Positions 1-10,188 of a stretch of 64,000 nt of DNA are shown one piece after another. The DNA comes from Pseudomonas saponiphila (GTDB lineage Bacteria > Pseudomonadota > Gammaproteobacteria > Pseudomonadales > Pseudomonadaceae), in assembly GCF_900105185.1 (NCBI RefSeq), contig NZ_FNTJ01000001.1, positions 2,810,501 to 2,874,500 of the forward strand, given 5' to 3'. The position numbers and the translations under genes are program-made. The notes under the pieces are model-generated. The model had not been told where the DNA came from. It did no database searches and worked only from the letters and a program-made list of their open reading frames with translations. Numbering within the stretch: the stretch's first letter is position 1; each line of letters starts with the position of its first letter.

Positions 1-276
1 GCTCGCTTGGCTTGCAGGTCGCAGCGCCACGCACATGAGTCTGGTCGAGGCGAACGCCAGGGTCTGACGAGGTAGGTAGAGGCTCGGGGCCTGGTCGCAT
101 GAAGCAGTGCCGGCTGACAACGGTCTTTGGGCGAGGTCAGCGTGGTACGCATAGATCCGGGGTCGTTCACGAATTGCCCTGGAAGATCGTTGCAAGCCAG
201 GTTGTGTCGAAAGAGAATGGCCGACTTTCAATCGGCGGCACCAGCCCTTGCTCGGTGAAATCCATGCGTTGATTTC
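1..276. other. No supported gene at left edge
   Basis: Both strands were read. No frame has a convincing start with a ribosome binding site and family-like composition. The stretch probably holds the promoter region of the cytochrome gene that follows, and possibly the end of something lying outside the window. Confidence 0.4.
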
Positions 277-336
277 ATGTGCCCGGAGCGCCGCCGTTTG
301 CCCTCGATACAGCGCTGCTTTATTCAACAAGGCCAT

Positions 337-726
337 ATGGAAATGAATCTGAAAATACTGGGTATCGCCTCGCTCGGGTTGTGGTCGCTCATGCAAGCCC
401 CGCTGTCGGTAGCGGAGAACGCCAATGGCAAGAATCTCTACCTGCAGCGATGCGCCATGTGTCACGGCGCAGACATCAAGGGCACGGGGCTGTTGGCGCA
501 TAAAAGCAACCCGCCGACACCGGACCTGACCACCACCGCGTTCAAGAAACGCCTCAATGATTACCCCGGGGTGATTGTCTCTTCAGTGATCCTGCGCCCC
601 AATGGCGACTTGATCCCCAGAACCTTGCGCGAGAACGGTGTAAAGATCGCGCCGCACCCTTGGAGCGTTAAGGATTTTCGCGACTTGAACCAGTACATGA
701 GCGAGGTCATCGCCAGAAGTCGGTGA
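337..726 (+). CDS. Single-heme c-type cytochrome, exported
   Basis: The protein begins with a hydrophobic signal peptide (about residues 3-25, ending near VAENANG). One CXXCH heme-attachment motif (CAMCH) follows soon after, so it is a small periplasmic class I c-type cytochrome that would carry electrons. The distal Met ligand cannot be assigned with confidence. The frame is open further upstream, to 277, but that extension would put a charged tail before the signal peptide. ATG at 337 has AAGG close in front; ATG at 343 is an alternative with longer spacing. It stands alone, with no oxidoreductase partner beside it, so its redox partner is unknown. Confidence 0.75.
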   Translation: MEMNLKILGIASLGLWSLMQAPLSVAENANGKNLYLQRCAMCHGADIKGTGLLAHKSNPPTPDLTTTAFKKRLNDYPGVIVSSVILRPNGDLIPRTLRENGVKIAPHPWSVKDFRDLNQYMSEVIARSR

Positions 727-792
727 TGTTGCAGGGGTGGCGACACCGCTGGTCGCCCAAGGTTGATCAGGACAGTGAGCGCCCATCACGCC

Positions 793-1002
793 TCAATGCA
801 GCGTGACAATCCTGCGGCTCTCTCCAATCCTGATCCGATCCAGTGCCCGGTTTAACCCATCCAGGGCATTGATCAGGGCCTGGGCTTCCGCTTCCCGGCC
901 ATCTCCCCACAGGCGCTCGGCCATCTTGTTGAGGGCCTGTATGGAGCGTTCGATATCCGCAGCAGTCACTGTGTTGCTCTCTGCCGGCTGTTTCTTGGTC
1001 AT
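793..1002 (-). CDS. Small hypothetical protein (69 aa)
   Basis: This is a short hydrophilic protein beginning MTKKQPAESN, with an alpha-helical, Ala/Glu/Leu-rich body (ADIERSIQALNKMAERLWG and on). The pattern suggests a helical bundle, but I do not recognise a family. The open frame runs upstream to 1191; the chosen ATG removes an Arg/Ala-rich extension that looks non-coding. It lies just downstream of the LRR-like gene on the same strand, about 130 bp away. No signal peptide or membrane segment is visible. Confidence 0.5.
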   Translation of the reverse strand: MTKKQPAESNTVTAADIERSIQALNKMAERLWGDGREAEAQALINALDGLNRALDRIRIGESRRIVTLH

Positions 1003-1132
1003 TCGATCGGTCTTCGACGGCGCTTGAGAATCAGCGCGAAGGCTACCACGCTCTTGATGGCGCAAGAGCACGAGCGCACGCGCTGCTGGATCAACTGAGC
1101 GCCCATTTGTCGCTTGCCGTTCCAGAGCGGTT

Positions 1133-2068
1133 TCAGCGTTGTCCCGGATCCGGCTGCACCAGATGCCGCCAGGGAAATACGGGCCGGGCAAAATTCGTTA
1201 CGTAGCCGCCGCCAGTGGCTTGGATCACCATGAACTGCAAGGCAGGGCGCAGCCGTTGCAGGCTCTCGAACTGTTCCAGGCTTAGGCAGGTATTGCGCAG
1301 GCGCAGCACCCTCAAAGGGTCGCAGGCAGCACTGGCGAATAGTTTTTCATAGTGGGCGAAAGAAGTGACGGACTGGTCCGTGCGCTGATCTGCCCAGTTG
1401 TTCTGCAGTTCGGTGGATTCGGTGAAGTCCAGGTTGCTCAGCCCCGGCAGATTGTCCGAGCCGGCCAGGTTGGCAATGAAATGCTGGGTGTCCCAATGGC
1501 CGCCAATGCGCAAGTGGCCAAGGTGCGGCAGCTGGACCTGAAAGAAGCTCGAATCGGGGGCGTTGGGCAGGGTCAACTCGCTCAGGTGCGGCGCTTTGGC
1601 GACAAAGCGGGCGATTTCTCCTGCTTCCTCCATCAGCATGCCGGCTTTCTGGATCAGCGAGACATTGTGGTCCTGGGGCTCACTGGGGCGAATCGACAAC
1701 GACCTGAGGATGGGAAAGCTCACGTCGCTGTCCAACAAGGGCGTGAACTCCCATTCGCGGGTGCCATTCGCGCCTTGATCCGGGCCGGAAAAGGCCAGGG
1801 AACTGAGGGTGTCGGCCACGGCCTGGTCGGCGAGGCATTCCAGGGTCCAGGCAAAGGGCTCTTCCCACAGCTCGCCATGAAACTCCAGATGCAGGCCGCC
1901 GCGTATCGGCGCCAGGGCCAGGTAGTTGTAGTCGCGGACCCACAGTGGCCCCGTCAGGTCCTCGGGGTTGTCGTCGCGCTCGATTGCCTGGTCCCGGGTG
2001 AAGTCATGGATGCGTTGCTGCAGGGCCAGCAGGCGCTGGTAGCCCGGCGAAGACAGAGGTGAGGACAT
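1133..2068 (-). CDS. Leucine-rich-repeat-like hypothetical protein
   Basis: The protein has 311 residues. The C-terminal half contains repeated Leu/Ile-rich strands (LSELTLPNAP, LPHLGHLRIGG, LSNLDFTES, LRVLRLRNTCLSLEQF) spaced roughly like irregular leucine-rich repeats. The N-terminal part is acidic and Trp-rich. No signal peptide is visible, so it is probably cytoplasmic and could mediate protein contacts. The start at 2068 (MSSPLSSPGYQ) was preferred to the longer frame because the upstream extension is basic and atypical and overlaps the divergent promoter region. Function unknown; the LRR reading is mine, from sequence pattern only. Confidence 0.6.
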   Translation of the reverse strand: MSSPLSSPGYQRLLALQQRIHDFTRDQAIERDDNPEDLTGPLWVRDYNYLALAPIRGGLHLEFHGELWEEPFAWTLECLADQAVADTLSSLAFSGPDQGANGTREWEFTPLLDSDVSFPILRSLSIRPSEPQDHNVSLIQKAGMLMEEAGEIARFVAKAPHLSELTLPNAPDSSFFQVQLPHLGHLRIGGHWDTQHFIANLAGSDNLPGLSNLDFTESTELQNNWADQRTDQSVTSFAHYEKLFASAACDPLRVLRLRNTCLSLEQFESLQRLRPALQFMVIQATGGGYVTNFARPVFPWRHLVQPDPGQR

Positions 2069-2247
2069 GCTTGCAATCCGTTGCTGGGTGGGGCGCCCAT
2101 GATAAGTCCTGGGGCCTGCCCGAGTCTTGGCCAGGCACTGTGCGCTATACATTTTTTCAACAAATTGACCATGTCGCCGGTTGCGCAGGGAGCGCTAGGA
2201 TCGCCCCTTCATGCACGGGTCTGGTGGCCCTTTCGGAGCGTTACCCC

Positions 2248-2847
2248 ATGCAACAAGGACCATTGCTTCATTCATCCACTGGACTGCTGGTCAGGGAGAT
2301 CAGCCTGTTGGATGTCGAGCGGTTGCAGGCGTTCTTCGTTGAGAATCCGGACTACTTCCACATTGTTCACGGCTGTGCGCCGCAGCCAGACGAAGCCCGC
2401 GATGAAATCGATGACTGCTTGCCAGAGGGCTGGTCCTTCACTCGCAAGTGGAAGATAGGTTACTTCGACGGGACAGGTGCGCTGGTGGCCATGGTCAGTA
2501 TCGTCAGCGATCTGCTGGCGCCCGGGGTTTGGCACATTGGTCTGTTCATGCTGGCCGGCTCGCTGCAGGGCCGGGGCATTGCCCGGCAGTTGCATCGCGA
2601 GCTTGAAGACTGGGTGGCCGGTCAGGGCGCGCGCTGGCTGCGCCTGAGCGTGGTGTTCGATAACGTCCGGGCCGAGGGCTTCTGGAGAGCCTGCGGCTAT
2701 GTTGAGGCTCGTACCCGGGACGGCATCGAGCTAGGCCGGCTGCGGCACCGGGTGCGCATCATGATCAAGCCGCTGTGCTCGGATTCTCTTGAGGACTACC
2801 TGACCCTGATGCCCCGCGATCGGGTCGAGCCCCCGGTGTCAGTCTGA
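2248..2847 (+). CDS. GNAT-family N-acetyltransferase
   Basis: The 199-residue protein carries a GNAT fold. The acetyl-CoA pyrophosphate loop is SLQGRGIARQLHRELE (R/Q-x-x-G-x-G/A type), near residues 108-123, after a beta strand WHIGLFMLAG. It is followed by the usual second half, ARWLRLSVVFDNVRAEGFWRACGYVE, in which an Asn/Ala pair and a Tyr mark the C-terminal motif. It would transfer an acetyl group from acetyl-CoA to a small-molecule or protein amine; the substrate is not predictable. ATG at 2248 has GGAG nine bases upstream. It is divergent from the LRR-like gene. Confidence 0.8.
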   Translation: MQQGPLLHSSTGLLVREISLLDVERLQAFFVENPDYFHIVHGCAPQPDEARDEIDDCLPEGWSFTRKWKIGYFDGTGALVAMVSIVSDLLAPGVWHIGLFMLAGSLQGRGIARQLHRELEDWVAGQGARWLRLSVVFDNVRAEGFWRACGYVEARTRDGIELGRLRHRVRIMIKPLCSDSLEDYLTLMPRDRVEPPVSV

Positions 2848-3043
2848 GAAAAAGATTGGCAGTAGCGTGCTGCGTGCCGGGTAGGGCGGGGCGTCCCAAT
2901 CCGGGGGCGCGAGCGTCCGTCCAGCACCTGAGCCAGCGCTGTGCTGGAACGCTCGGCAGCCCGGGGCGAAGCCTTTCGGGCATGAACTAAAATCGCTGTC
3001 ACCAGTCCCATGGGGCATCTTTGACCATCTGGGGGGAACTACC

Positions 3044-3436
3044 TTGAACACTCGTCTTGCAATGCTCTGCGCCGTGGCTTTGGCTTCGGGCCTGCCGCTT
3101 CTGGTCGAGGCTGCCCAGGCTCAGTCACCCGCCCCTGAGCCGAGCTATCAGAGCCAGGTGGCGCGCTATCAGTGCGAGGGCAATGTCCGCATCGAGGCGG
3201 CCTATCTGAATATCGACAATGGCAGCTCGTTCGCCACGCTCCACTACAAGGACCAATTGATTCCCATGCACATTGCCCGTTCGGGTTCCGGGGCGTTGTA
3301 TATCGCCGATGATGAGCAGAACAGCTTTCGCTGGCATACCAAGGGCAAGCAGGGCGTCTTGTCGTTCCTTGAGGCCGACCACACTGCCGAGGAAGAGACA
3401 CTGCTCAAGGACTGCCAGGAGATCGACCCGCAGTGA
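3044..3436 (+). CDS. Periplasmic MliC/PliC-type lysozyme inhibitor
   Basis: A signal peptide (about residues 1-26, ending AQAQS) leads into a C-type lysozyme inhibitor domain. Visible features are the opening strand with YQCEGN, the conserved loop core MHIARSGSGALYIAD, a strand FRWHTKGKQGVLSF, and a second Cys near the C-terminus (LLKDCQEID), able to pair with the first. The family inserts the Ser-Gly-rich loop into the active site of c-type lysozyme and protects the cell wall. No lipobox Cys is placed for acylation, so it looks soluble and periplasmic (PliC-like) rather than MliC lipoprotein. The start is an unusual TTG at 3044, chosen because GGGGGA lies just upstream; an internal ATG at 3062 would clip the signal peptide. 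Confidence 0.75.
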   Translation: MNTRLAMLCAVALASGLPLLVEAAQAQSPAPEPSYQSQVARYQCEGNVRIEAAYLNIDNGSSFATLHYKDQLIPMHIARSGSGALYIADDEQNSFRWHTKGKQGVLSFLEADHTAEEETLLKDCQEIDPQ

Positions 3437-3461
3437 GCCCAGGCCGGCGCTGCCTGCAGGC

Positions 3462-3489
3462 AAAAAAAAGCCCGCGGGAGAGAGCGGGC
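3462..3489 (-). terminator. Intrinsic terminator on the minus strand
   Basis: A GCCCGC / GCGGGC stem with an 8-nt loop is flanked on its left by eight A residues. This gives a T-tract only when read on the minus strand. No minus-strand protein gene feeds into it; see the small-RNA finding. A palindrome TGCCTGCAGGCA overlaps its left end. Confidence 0.6.
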
Positions 3490-3660
3490 GAACGTAGTTG
3501 CTTGAATGAGCGAAGGGACTATACACAGACGCGATCAGCCCTTGGGTGAAGGAAGTTTCATCTTGACCGGTGGTCGTCCCGTCGACGAAACCGGGTGGTC
3601 GCCGGATCTGTTCTAACCTGATCAGGGCAGTGAAACATCCCTTCAGGAAGAGAGGTGGGC

Positions 3661-3819
3661 ATGACAACACCAGAGCAACGCCCTTGCGAGCATGAACGCA
3701 GCGATGACGCGCAGCAGCACGAAGTCGAACACCGCGAGCCGCCACCGCAGACCTGGAAGCATCCGGACGACGGCAAGAGCCTCTCCGAGCTGGATGAAGA
3801 ACGTCCCTTGAAACCCTAA
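3661..3819 (+). CDS. Small hydrophilic hypothetical protein (52 aa)
   Basis: A short frame begins MTTPEQRPCEHERS with a good ribosome binding site (AGAGAGG) before the ATG, and ends just ahead of a strong terminator. The product is very polar: His/Glu-rich in the first half, then PPPQTWKHPDDGKSLSELDEE. No signal peptide, membrane segment or known motif is visible. The start signal, length and terminator argue that it is a real gene despite its size. Function unknown. Confidence 0.6.
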   Translation: MTTPEQRPCEHERSDDAQQHEVEHREPPPQTWKHPDDGKSLSELDEERPLKP

Positions 3820-3825
3820 GCCCAG

Positions 3826-3850
3826 GCCCCGCCAAAGAGCGGGGCTTTTT
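3826..3850 (+). terminator. Intrinsic terminator after the 52-aa gene
   Basis: A perfect 7-bp stem, GCCCCGC / GCGGGGC, with a 6-nt loop is followed by TTTTT. It is placed 6 bp after the stop codon of the small gene. Confidence 0.85.
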
Positions 3851-3963
3851 GTGCCGGGCGGTCAACGGCACATGGCCGGCAGCGAGTCTCTGCGCTCTGC
3901 TACCATCGCCGGCTTTGCCGTTCCGTGAATTCGGGACGGGCTGTTCGCTCAAGGGAGAAGTGC

Positions 3964-4284
3964 ATGATCGTCACCACCACCGCCCATATCGAGGGCCGGG
4001 AAATTGCCGGTTATCTGGATATCGTCAGCGCCGAATCGGTGCAGGGCATCAACGTGGTCCGCGACCTGTTCGCCGGGATGCGCGACTTTTTCGGTGGCCG
4101 TTCCCAGACGCTGGAACGGGCCCTGAGAGAGGCGCGGATCCAGGCCACCGATGAAATCAAGGAGCGCGCCCGCAAGCTCGATGCCGACGCAGTGGTCGGC
4201 CTGGACTTCGAGATCAGCATGCCTTCGGGGCGCGGCGGCATGGTGGTGGTGTTTGCCACCGGGACTGCAGTCAGGCTCAAGTGA
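3964..4284 (+). CDS. YbjQ / UPF0145 family protein
   Basis: This 106-residue protein matches the YbjQ family in length and in its motifs: an N-terminal TTTAHIEGREIAGYLDIVSAESVQGINVVRD segment, a helical stretch GGRSQTLERALREAR, and the C-terminal DADAVVGLDFEIS followed by a glycine-rich strand. Members are small oligomeric cytoplasmic proteins of unknown function. ATG at 3964 has AAGGGAGAAG in front; the frame is open further upstream but without a better start. It is a single-gene unit. Confidence 0.85.
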   Translation: MIVTTTAHIEGREIAGYLDIVSAESVQGINVVRDLFAGMRDFFGGRSQTLERALREARIQATDEIKERARKLDADAVVGLDFEISMPSGRGGMVVVFATGTAVRLK

Positions 4285-4394
4285 CACCCCGCACGCTGCC
4301 AAGCGGAATCCGGCGTCAACCCCGACAACTGCGGTAAGCGCCCGCAGGCCAGCGCCCGGGCCGAGGGAGGACCGCGCTTGCGGGCCGTGCTGCT

Positions 4395-6035
4395 TCACGG
4401 CCGGCACTCGCGCAGCTGCCAGCCGCGGGCTGACCATTGCCACTCATGGGTCGGTGCCAGGGCCTGGAGAAAGGCCTCATCGTGGGAAGCCACCAGCAGC
4501 GCGCCGGGAAAGTCCCGCAGCGCTTGTTCGAAGGCTTGTACCGATTCCAGGTCCAGGTGGTTGGTGGGTTCGTCGAGCAGCAACAGCTGCGCCGGATTAC
4601 CGGCCCACAACGCCAGTGCCAGGGCGGCCTTCAGGCGTTCGCCGCCGCTGAGCAAGGCGCAGGGTTGCTGGACCCGACGGGCGTCGAGTTGCAGGCGCGC
4701 CAGCCGGGTGCGCAGGGTGCTTTCCTCCAGGGTTGAGGCACCGCCATGCAGCTGCTCCAGCAGCGAGCGCTCGGCGGCTAATTGCAGCAGGTGCTGATCC
4801 AGGTAGGCGCTGGCCACCGCCACCCGGCAGTGGCCACTGAGCGGTTGCAGGTGCCCGGCCAGCATCTTCAGCAAAGTGGATTTGCCGCAACCGTTGGGGC
4901 CCACCAGGGCAATCCGCGCCGGACCGCTGAGGTTGCCGGTGAGATAGGTCGCCGGCGAGCCGCTGTCCAGCCAGGGCAGTTGCGCCCGCTGCAGGTTGAA
5001 CAGCGCCTGGCCGGGCGCCAGGCGGGTTTCGGGCAGGGTGAGCAGGGTCGGTTGCTCCGGGGCGACCCGAGCGTAGGCATCGCGAACCTGTTGATCGAGG
5101 GCGCTTTTGTGTTCCTGATGCTGGTGCCGCACCTGGCCCATGATGTCCCTGGCGCCGCCGAGCAGGCTGGCCCGTTCCATGCTGGAGACGTTGGCGGTCT
5201 TGGCCTGCTTGCGTGAAACCGCGGCGTGGCGCTGGATGCTGTCATGCTCGCGCTGCAGGCGCTTGAGTTCGCGGCTGCGTTGGCTGCGGGCCTGTTCCAG
5301 GGTTGCCTGGGCTGCACCTTCAAGGGCCTGGCGCTGGGCCAGGAACAGGGCGTAATTGCCGCCGTAGACCCGAGCGCCCATAGGGCCAAGCTCGACGATG
5401 CGCTGCACCTGCATCAGCAACTGGCGGTCATGGCTGACCAGGATCAACCCGCCGCGCCAGCGCCGCAGCTGCTCCATCAGCCAGCAGCGACCGGCCCGGT
5501 CCAGATGGTTGCTCGGCTCATCGAGCAGCAGCAATGGCGCGTCGCCAAGCAGGGCGCCGATCAGCGCCACCCGGGCCAGTTGCCCGCCGCTCAGGGTGGC
5601 CGCCGGGTCCTCGGGTTGCAGCCAGGCTAGGCCGGCCTGATCCAGGGCCTGACGCAGCCGCTCGGCCAGGTCCCAGCGGCCATCGACCTGTTGCCAATCC
5701 TCCGCGGTCGCGGTGCCGGACGCCAGGCGTTGCAGGGCGTGCAGGGCTTCGGCCAGCCCGGCGACCTGGGCCACCGTCTGCTGCGGTGCCGGCTGCGGGT
5801 CCTGGGGCACGTAGGCAAGACGGGCAGTGCGCTGGATGCTGCCTGAAGAGGGTTGCAGTTCCCCGGCGATCAGGCGCAGCAGCAGGGATTTGCCCGCGCC
5901 ATTGCGCCCGACGATGGCCGTGGGCAGGCCATCGAAACTCAGGTTCAGGGCATCGAACAGGGTGTCGCCATTGGCGAATTGATAGGTCAGCTGGTTCAGT
6001 GAAACCAGCGCAGGCAGCCGTTTGACGTGAGTCAT
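4395..6035 (-). CDS. ABC-F family ATPase (two nucleotide-binding domains)
   Basis: The protein has 546 residues with two tandem ABC cassettes and no membrane domain. Domain 1 has Walker A GRNGAGKS, signature LSGGQLARVAL and Walker B LLLLDEPSNHLD. Domain 2 has Walker A GPNGCGKST, signature LSGGERLKAAL and Walker B LLLLDEPTNHLD. The Arg/Gln-rich linker between them (around QARSQRSRELKRLQREHD) corresponds to the interdomain linker of ABC-F proteins, which act on ribosomes, rescuing or tuning translation or protecting against antibiotics. The subgroup cannot be assigned by eye. ATG at 6035 is preceded by CCGGAGG; the frame extends 8 codons further without a ribosome binding site. Confidence 0.85.
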   Translation of the reverse strand: MTHVKRLPALVSLNQLTYQFANGDTLFDALNLSFDGLPTAIVGRNGAGKSLLLRLIAGELQPSSGSIQRTARLAYVPQDPQPAPQQTVAQVAGLAEALHALQRLASGTATAEDWQQVDGRWDLAERLRQALDQAGLAWLQPEDPAATLSGGQLARVALIGALLGDAPLLLLDEPSNHLDRAGRCWLMEQLRRWRGGLILVSHDRQLLMQVQRIVELGPMGARVYGGNYALFLAQRQALEGAAQATLEQARSQRSRELKRLQREHDSIQRHAAVSRKQAKTANVSSMERASLLGGARDIMGQVRHQHQEHKSALDQQVRDAYARVAPEQPTLLTLPETRLAPGQALFNLQRAQLPWLDSGSPATYLTGNLSGPARIALVGPNGCGKSTLLKMLAGHLQPLSGHCRVAVASAYLDQHLLQLAAERSLLEQLHGGASTLEESTLRTRLARLQLDARRVQQPCALLSGGERLKAALALALWAGNPAQLLLLDEPTNHLDLESVQAFEQALRDFPGALLVASHDEAFLQALAPTHEWQWSARGWQLRECRP

Positions 6036-6202
6036 CAGCACCTCCGGAAAATGTGGCAACAGACCAACGAGCGCGGTTGAAGGGCTCGTCGCGGATACAT
6101 TTTGGAAGGCTTAGTTGTTCACGTCGGCAATCGTCCTGGGACGGCAAGGAAGGCGCGCAGCCTAACGTCGGACCCAGGGCCCTGGCAAGGGCGGTGATGG
6201 AC

Positions 6203-7285
6203 TCAAGCCAGAACCGCCACCGCCTTGATCTGGGCCCAGAGCTGCTGGCCGGGATGCAGGTCGAGCTGATCCCGGGAGTAACGGGTGATGCGCGCCAGCA
6301 GCGGGGTGCCCGCCGCGTCCAGGCGCACCAGGACGTGGGCGGCGTTGTCCGCCGGGATTTCTTCGCACACGGTCACCGGCAGGCGGTTGAGGATGCTGCT
6401 GCGTTCGCTGGCCTGCAGGCTCAGGCTGACGTCTCGGGCCTGGACCTTGAAGCGCAGGGCCTTGCCCAGGGCCAGCGGACCGTGGGCCACGCGGACCTGC
6501 GATCGGCTGTCGGGCAGTTGCAGGGTCAGCAATTGGTAGCTCGGGTCGTAGTCGCTGACCCGGCCCTCGACCACCACGCCGGCATCGTCACCCAGGGCCA
6601 GGGGCAGATCCAGGCGTGCCAGGGTCTGGCCGATGGGGCCGCTGGCCAGGGCGCGGCCATCGCTGAACAGCACGATGTGGTCCGCCAGGCGTGCCACTTC
6701 GTCCTGGGAATGACTGACATAGAGCACCGGGATATCCAGTTCGTCGTGCAGGCGCTCCAGGTAAGGCAGGATTTCGCCCTTGCGTCTGGAGTCCAGGGCC
6801 GCCAGGGGCTCGTCCATCAGCAGCAGGCGCGGACTGCTGAGCAAGGCCCGGGCGATGCCGATGCGCTGGCGTTCGCCGCCCGAAAGGTGTTGCGGATGGC
6901 GCTGCAGCAAGTGGCCGATACCCAGCAGTGCGGTGGCTTGGGCCATGTCCACCCGGCGTTGCGCCTTGGGAATGCGGCGCAGGCCGAACTCCAGGTTGGC
7001 CTGGACCGACAGATGGGCAAACAGGCTGGCCTCCTGGAACACATAACCCAAGGAACGCTTGTGCGGCGGGACGAACAGCCGTTGCCGGCTGTCCTGCCAG
7101 ACCTCGTCGTTGATCTGAATGCGGCCGCGCCCGGCCTTTTCCAGGCCGGCGATGCAGCGCAGGCAGGTGGTCTTGCCGGATCCGGAGTGCCCGTACAGCG
7201 CGGTGACCCCGCGGCCTGGCAACTGCAGGTCCAGATCCAGGTCGAAGTCCTGGTAGTCCAGGCGCAGCTTGATGTGCAGGCTCAT
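6203..7285 (-). CDS. modC: Molybdate ABC transporter, ATP-binding protein ModC
   Basis: The 360-residue protein powers molybdate (and tungstate) import. It has Walker [10 protein letters not shown] (about residues 33-41), Q-loop, signature [15 protein letters not shown], Walker B LLLMDEP and the switch His (YVSHSQDEV). The last third, from about residue 290, is a mop/TOBE domain that binds oxyanion, as is usual for ModC. It is the third gene of modABC: its start lies 3 bp after the modB stop, showing translational coupling. Molybdate would supply the Mo cofactor for nitrate reductase, xanthine dehydrogenase and similar enzymes. Confidence 0.95.
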   Translation of the reverse strand: MSLHIKLRLDYQDFDLDLDLQLPGRGVTALYGHSGSGKTTCLRCIAGLEKAGRGRIQINDEVWQDSRQRLFVPPHKRSLGYVFQEASLFAHLSVQANLEFGLRRIPKAQRRVDMAQATALLGIGHLLQRHPQHLSGGERQRIGIARALLSSPRLLLMDEPLAALDSRRKGEILPYLERLHDELDIPVLYVSHSQDEVARLADHIVLFSDGRALASGPIGQTLARLDLPLALGDDAGVVVEGRVSDYDPSYQLLTLQLPDSRSQVRVAHGPLALGKALRFKVQARDVSLSLQASERSSILNRLPVTVCEEIPADNAAHVLVRLDAAGTPLLARITRYSRDQLDLHPGQQLWAQIKAVAVLA

Positions 7286-7288
7286 GGC

Positions 7289-7969
7289 TCAGCTCCAGCC
7301 GGCTTTGGTCTTGCGGCTGGAATACAACGCCAGCAGCACCAGAAACGAGAACACCAGCATGGCTCCGGCCAGCCAGTGGGCTTGGGCATACTCCATGGCT
7401 TCGACGTGGTCGTAGATCTGCACCGAGACCACCCGGGTCTTGTCGGGAATATTGCCGCCGATCATCAGCACCACGCCGAACTCGCCGACGGTGTGGGCAA
7501 AGCCGAGGATCGAGGCGGTGATGAAGCCCGGCCGCGCCAGGGGCAGGATCACCGTGAAAAAACTGTCCCAGGGGCCGGCGCGCAAGGTGGCGGCGACCTC
7601 CAGCGGGCGACTGCCGATGGCGGAAAAGGCGTTCTGCAGCGGTTGTACGACGAAGGGCATGGAATAGATCACCGAGCCCAGCACCAGGCCGCTGAAGCTG
7701 AAGGTCAGGGTGCCCAAGCCCAGGGATTGGGTGAGCTGGCCGAAAAAGCCGTTGGGCCCCAGGGCCAGCAGCAGGTAGAAACCGATCACCGTGGGTGGCA
7801 GCACCAGGGGCAGGGCCACCACGGCACCGACCGGCCCGCGCAACCAGGAACGGGTGCGCGACAGCCACAGGGCAATCGGAGTGCCGACCACCAGCAGGAT
7901 CAGCGTGGTCAGGGACGCCAGTTTCAGGGTCAGCCAGATGGCGGAAAAATCGGCACTCGACAGGCTCAT
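7289..7969 (-). CDS. modB: Molybdate ABC transporter permease ModB
   Basis: The 226-residue inner-membrane permease has about five hydrophobic helices. The cytoplasmic coupling (EAA) loop appears near [20 protein letters not shown], typical of ModB. It forms the channel that ModC drives and ModA feeds. Its ATG directly abuts the modA stop codon, and modC follows 3 bp downstream, so the three are one operon. Length is normal for the family. Confidence 0.95.
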   Translation of the reverse strand: MSLSSADFSAIWLTLKLASLTTLILLVVGTPIALWLSRTRSWLRGPVGAVVALPLVLPPTVIGFYLLLALGPNGFFGQLTQSLGLGTLTFSFSGLVLGSVIYSMPFVVQPLQNAFSAIGSRPLEVAATLRAGPWDSFFTVILPLARPGFITASILGFAHTVGEFGVVLMIGGNIPDKTRVVSVQIYDHVEAMEYAQAHWLAGAMLVFSFLVLLALYSSRKTKAGWS

Positions 7970-8809
<840 letters not shown>

Positions 8810-8908
8810 TCAAGCGCTGTATAGCGGAATATATAGCGAATCGCCGGCAAGCGGAACTGTGAATCGGCCCCATGCACAGGGCCGCGACCGAAGTCGCGGC
8901 CCTGTTCC

Positions 8909-9973
8909 TCAGCGTCTGCGCAACTGGGCTAGCGTCTGTTCGGCCAGGCGCAAGGTCAGCTCGTAGGACGGTAGCTCCACCCCCAGGCGCAGGGCCTGGC
9001 CGGACCAGAGGTTGGCAAAGTCCGCCTCGTCCTTGGCCCTGAGCGGCATCAAGGCGCCTCCGGCCCGGGGGAAGGCCGGTGCCAGCGGGCTCATGGGGCC
9101 GATTTCACGCATTACCCGGTTGACGATGCCCCGGGCCGGGCGGCCGGTGAACAGGTTGGTCAACGCGGTCTGGCTTTCCTTGGCGTGGCGCAGCGCGTGG
9201 TGGTGGGCGGCGCTGACCTTGGCCTCCGGGGTGAACAGGTAGGCCGTGCCCAGCTGCGCTGCCGAGGCGCCCAGTGCCAGCGCCGCGACGATGCCCCGGG
9301 CATCGCCGATGCCGCCCGTGGCAATGACCGGCAGTTGCACCGCGTCGACGATCTGCGGCACCAGGGCCATGGTGCCGACCTGGGTGTTCAGATCGTCGCT
9401 GAGGAACATGGCCCGATGGCCGCCGGCTTCGTAGCCCATGGCGATGATCGCGTCGCAGCCGCGGGCTTCCAGCCAGAGCGCTTCATCGACGGTGCTGGCG
9501 GAGGACAGAATCCTGGCACCGGTGGCTTTGACCCGATCCAGCAGGGCCGGGTCCGGCAGACCGAAGTGAAAACTCACCACCTCGGGTCGCAGTTCTTCGA
9601 CCAGTTGGCAACTGGTTTCATCGAAGGGCGCGCGGTTGCTGACCGGCGTCGGGGCGTCGAAATCCGCCCCCAGCTCCTGGTAGTAGGGCTTCAGGGTTTC
9701 TTTCCAGCGGGCTTCGCGTTCGACATCGACGGCGGGCATCTGGTGGCAGAAGAAGTTCAGGTTCAGCGGATTGCGGGTGGCCGCACGGATGGCCTGGACT
9801 TCCAGGCGAATCTGTTCGGGACCGAGCATGGCGCAGGGCAGGGAGCCCAGGGCGCCAGCCCGGCAGACCCCGATCACCATGGCAGCACCGGTGACCCCTG
9901 CCAGTGGCCCTTGAATGATGGGGAGGTCGATACCCAGCAGGTCTAACAGGCGGCGATCAGTCCATTGGCTCAT
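8909..9973 (-). CDS. Nitronate monooxygenase-like flavin oxidoreductase
   Basis: This TIM-barrel FMN enzyme of 354 residues belongs to the nitronate monooxygenase (2-nitropropane dioxygenase) family. It shows the N-terminal LGIDLPIIQGPLAGVTGAAM, the FMN and catalytic region YEAGGHRAMF with the family His, the IATGGIGDARG phosphate-binding loop and a GASAAQLGTAYLFTPEA segment. The family oxidises nitronates, including the antimetabolite propionate-3-nitronate, or acts as NAD(P)H:quinone reductase in some members. ATG at 9973 was preferred to a TTG at 10006 because it aligns with the family start; GGAG lies upstream with rather long spacing. It is a single gene. Confidence 0.85.
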   Translation of the reverse strand: MSQWTDRRLLDLLGIDLPIIQGPLAGVTGAAMVIGVCRAGALGSLPCAMLGPEQIRLEVQAIRAATRNPLNLNFFCHQMPAVDVEREARWKETLKPYYQELGADFDAPTPVSNRAPFDETSCQLVEELRPEVVSFHFGLPDPALLDRVKATGARILSSASTVDEALWLEARGCDAIIAMGYEAGGHRAMFLSDDLNTQVGTMALVPQIVDAVQLPVIATGGIGDARGIVAALALGASAAQLGTAYLFTPEAKVSAAHHHALRHAKESQTALTNLFTGRPARGIVNRVMREIGPMSPLAPAFPRAGGALMPLRAKDEADFANLWSGQALRLGVELPSYELTLRLAEQTLAQLRRR

Positions 9974-10188
9974 TTGCAAGAATTCTCCGTCGGCGGGATT
10001 GGACAATGAGGCTCATGGTTTTTAGCAGGAGAACCCGACCCGAGGCCAGCCGACTTTTTCAGCAGAGGCTCAATATCGGGTACTGGCAACGGATGCAGCG
10101 GCCACTGCCGACGGCTGTCGGTGGCGCCGATCCGACGCTAGACTGCGGCGGATATTTTTCCTCACCGCCCCATAAAGGAATGCTGACC

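Noticed and set aside
1..276. Possible gene end at the left edge
   Set aside because: A minus-strand ATG frame exists, but it lacks a ribosome binding site and has Arg/Pro-rich non-protein-like composition.
3125..3952. A 275-codon minus-strand frame opposite the lysozyme inhibitor and the 52-aa gene
   Set aside because: The frame runs through two terminators and two better-supported plus-strand genes; composition is Arg/Ser-rich.
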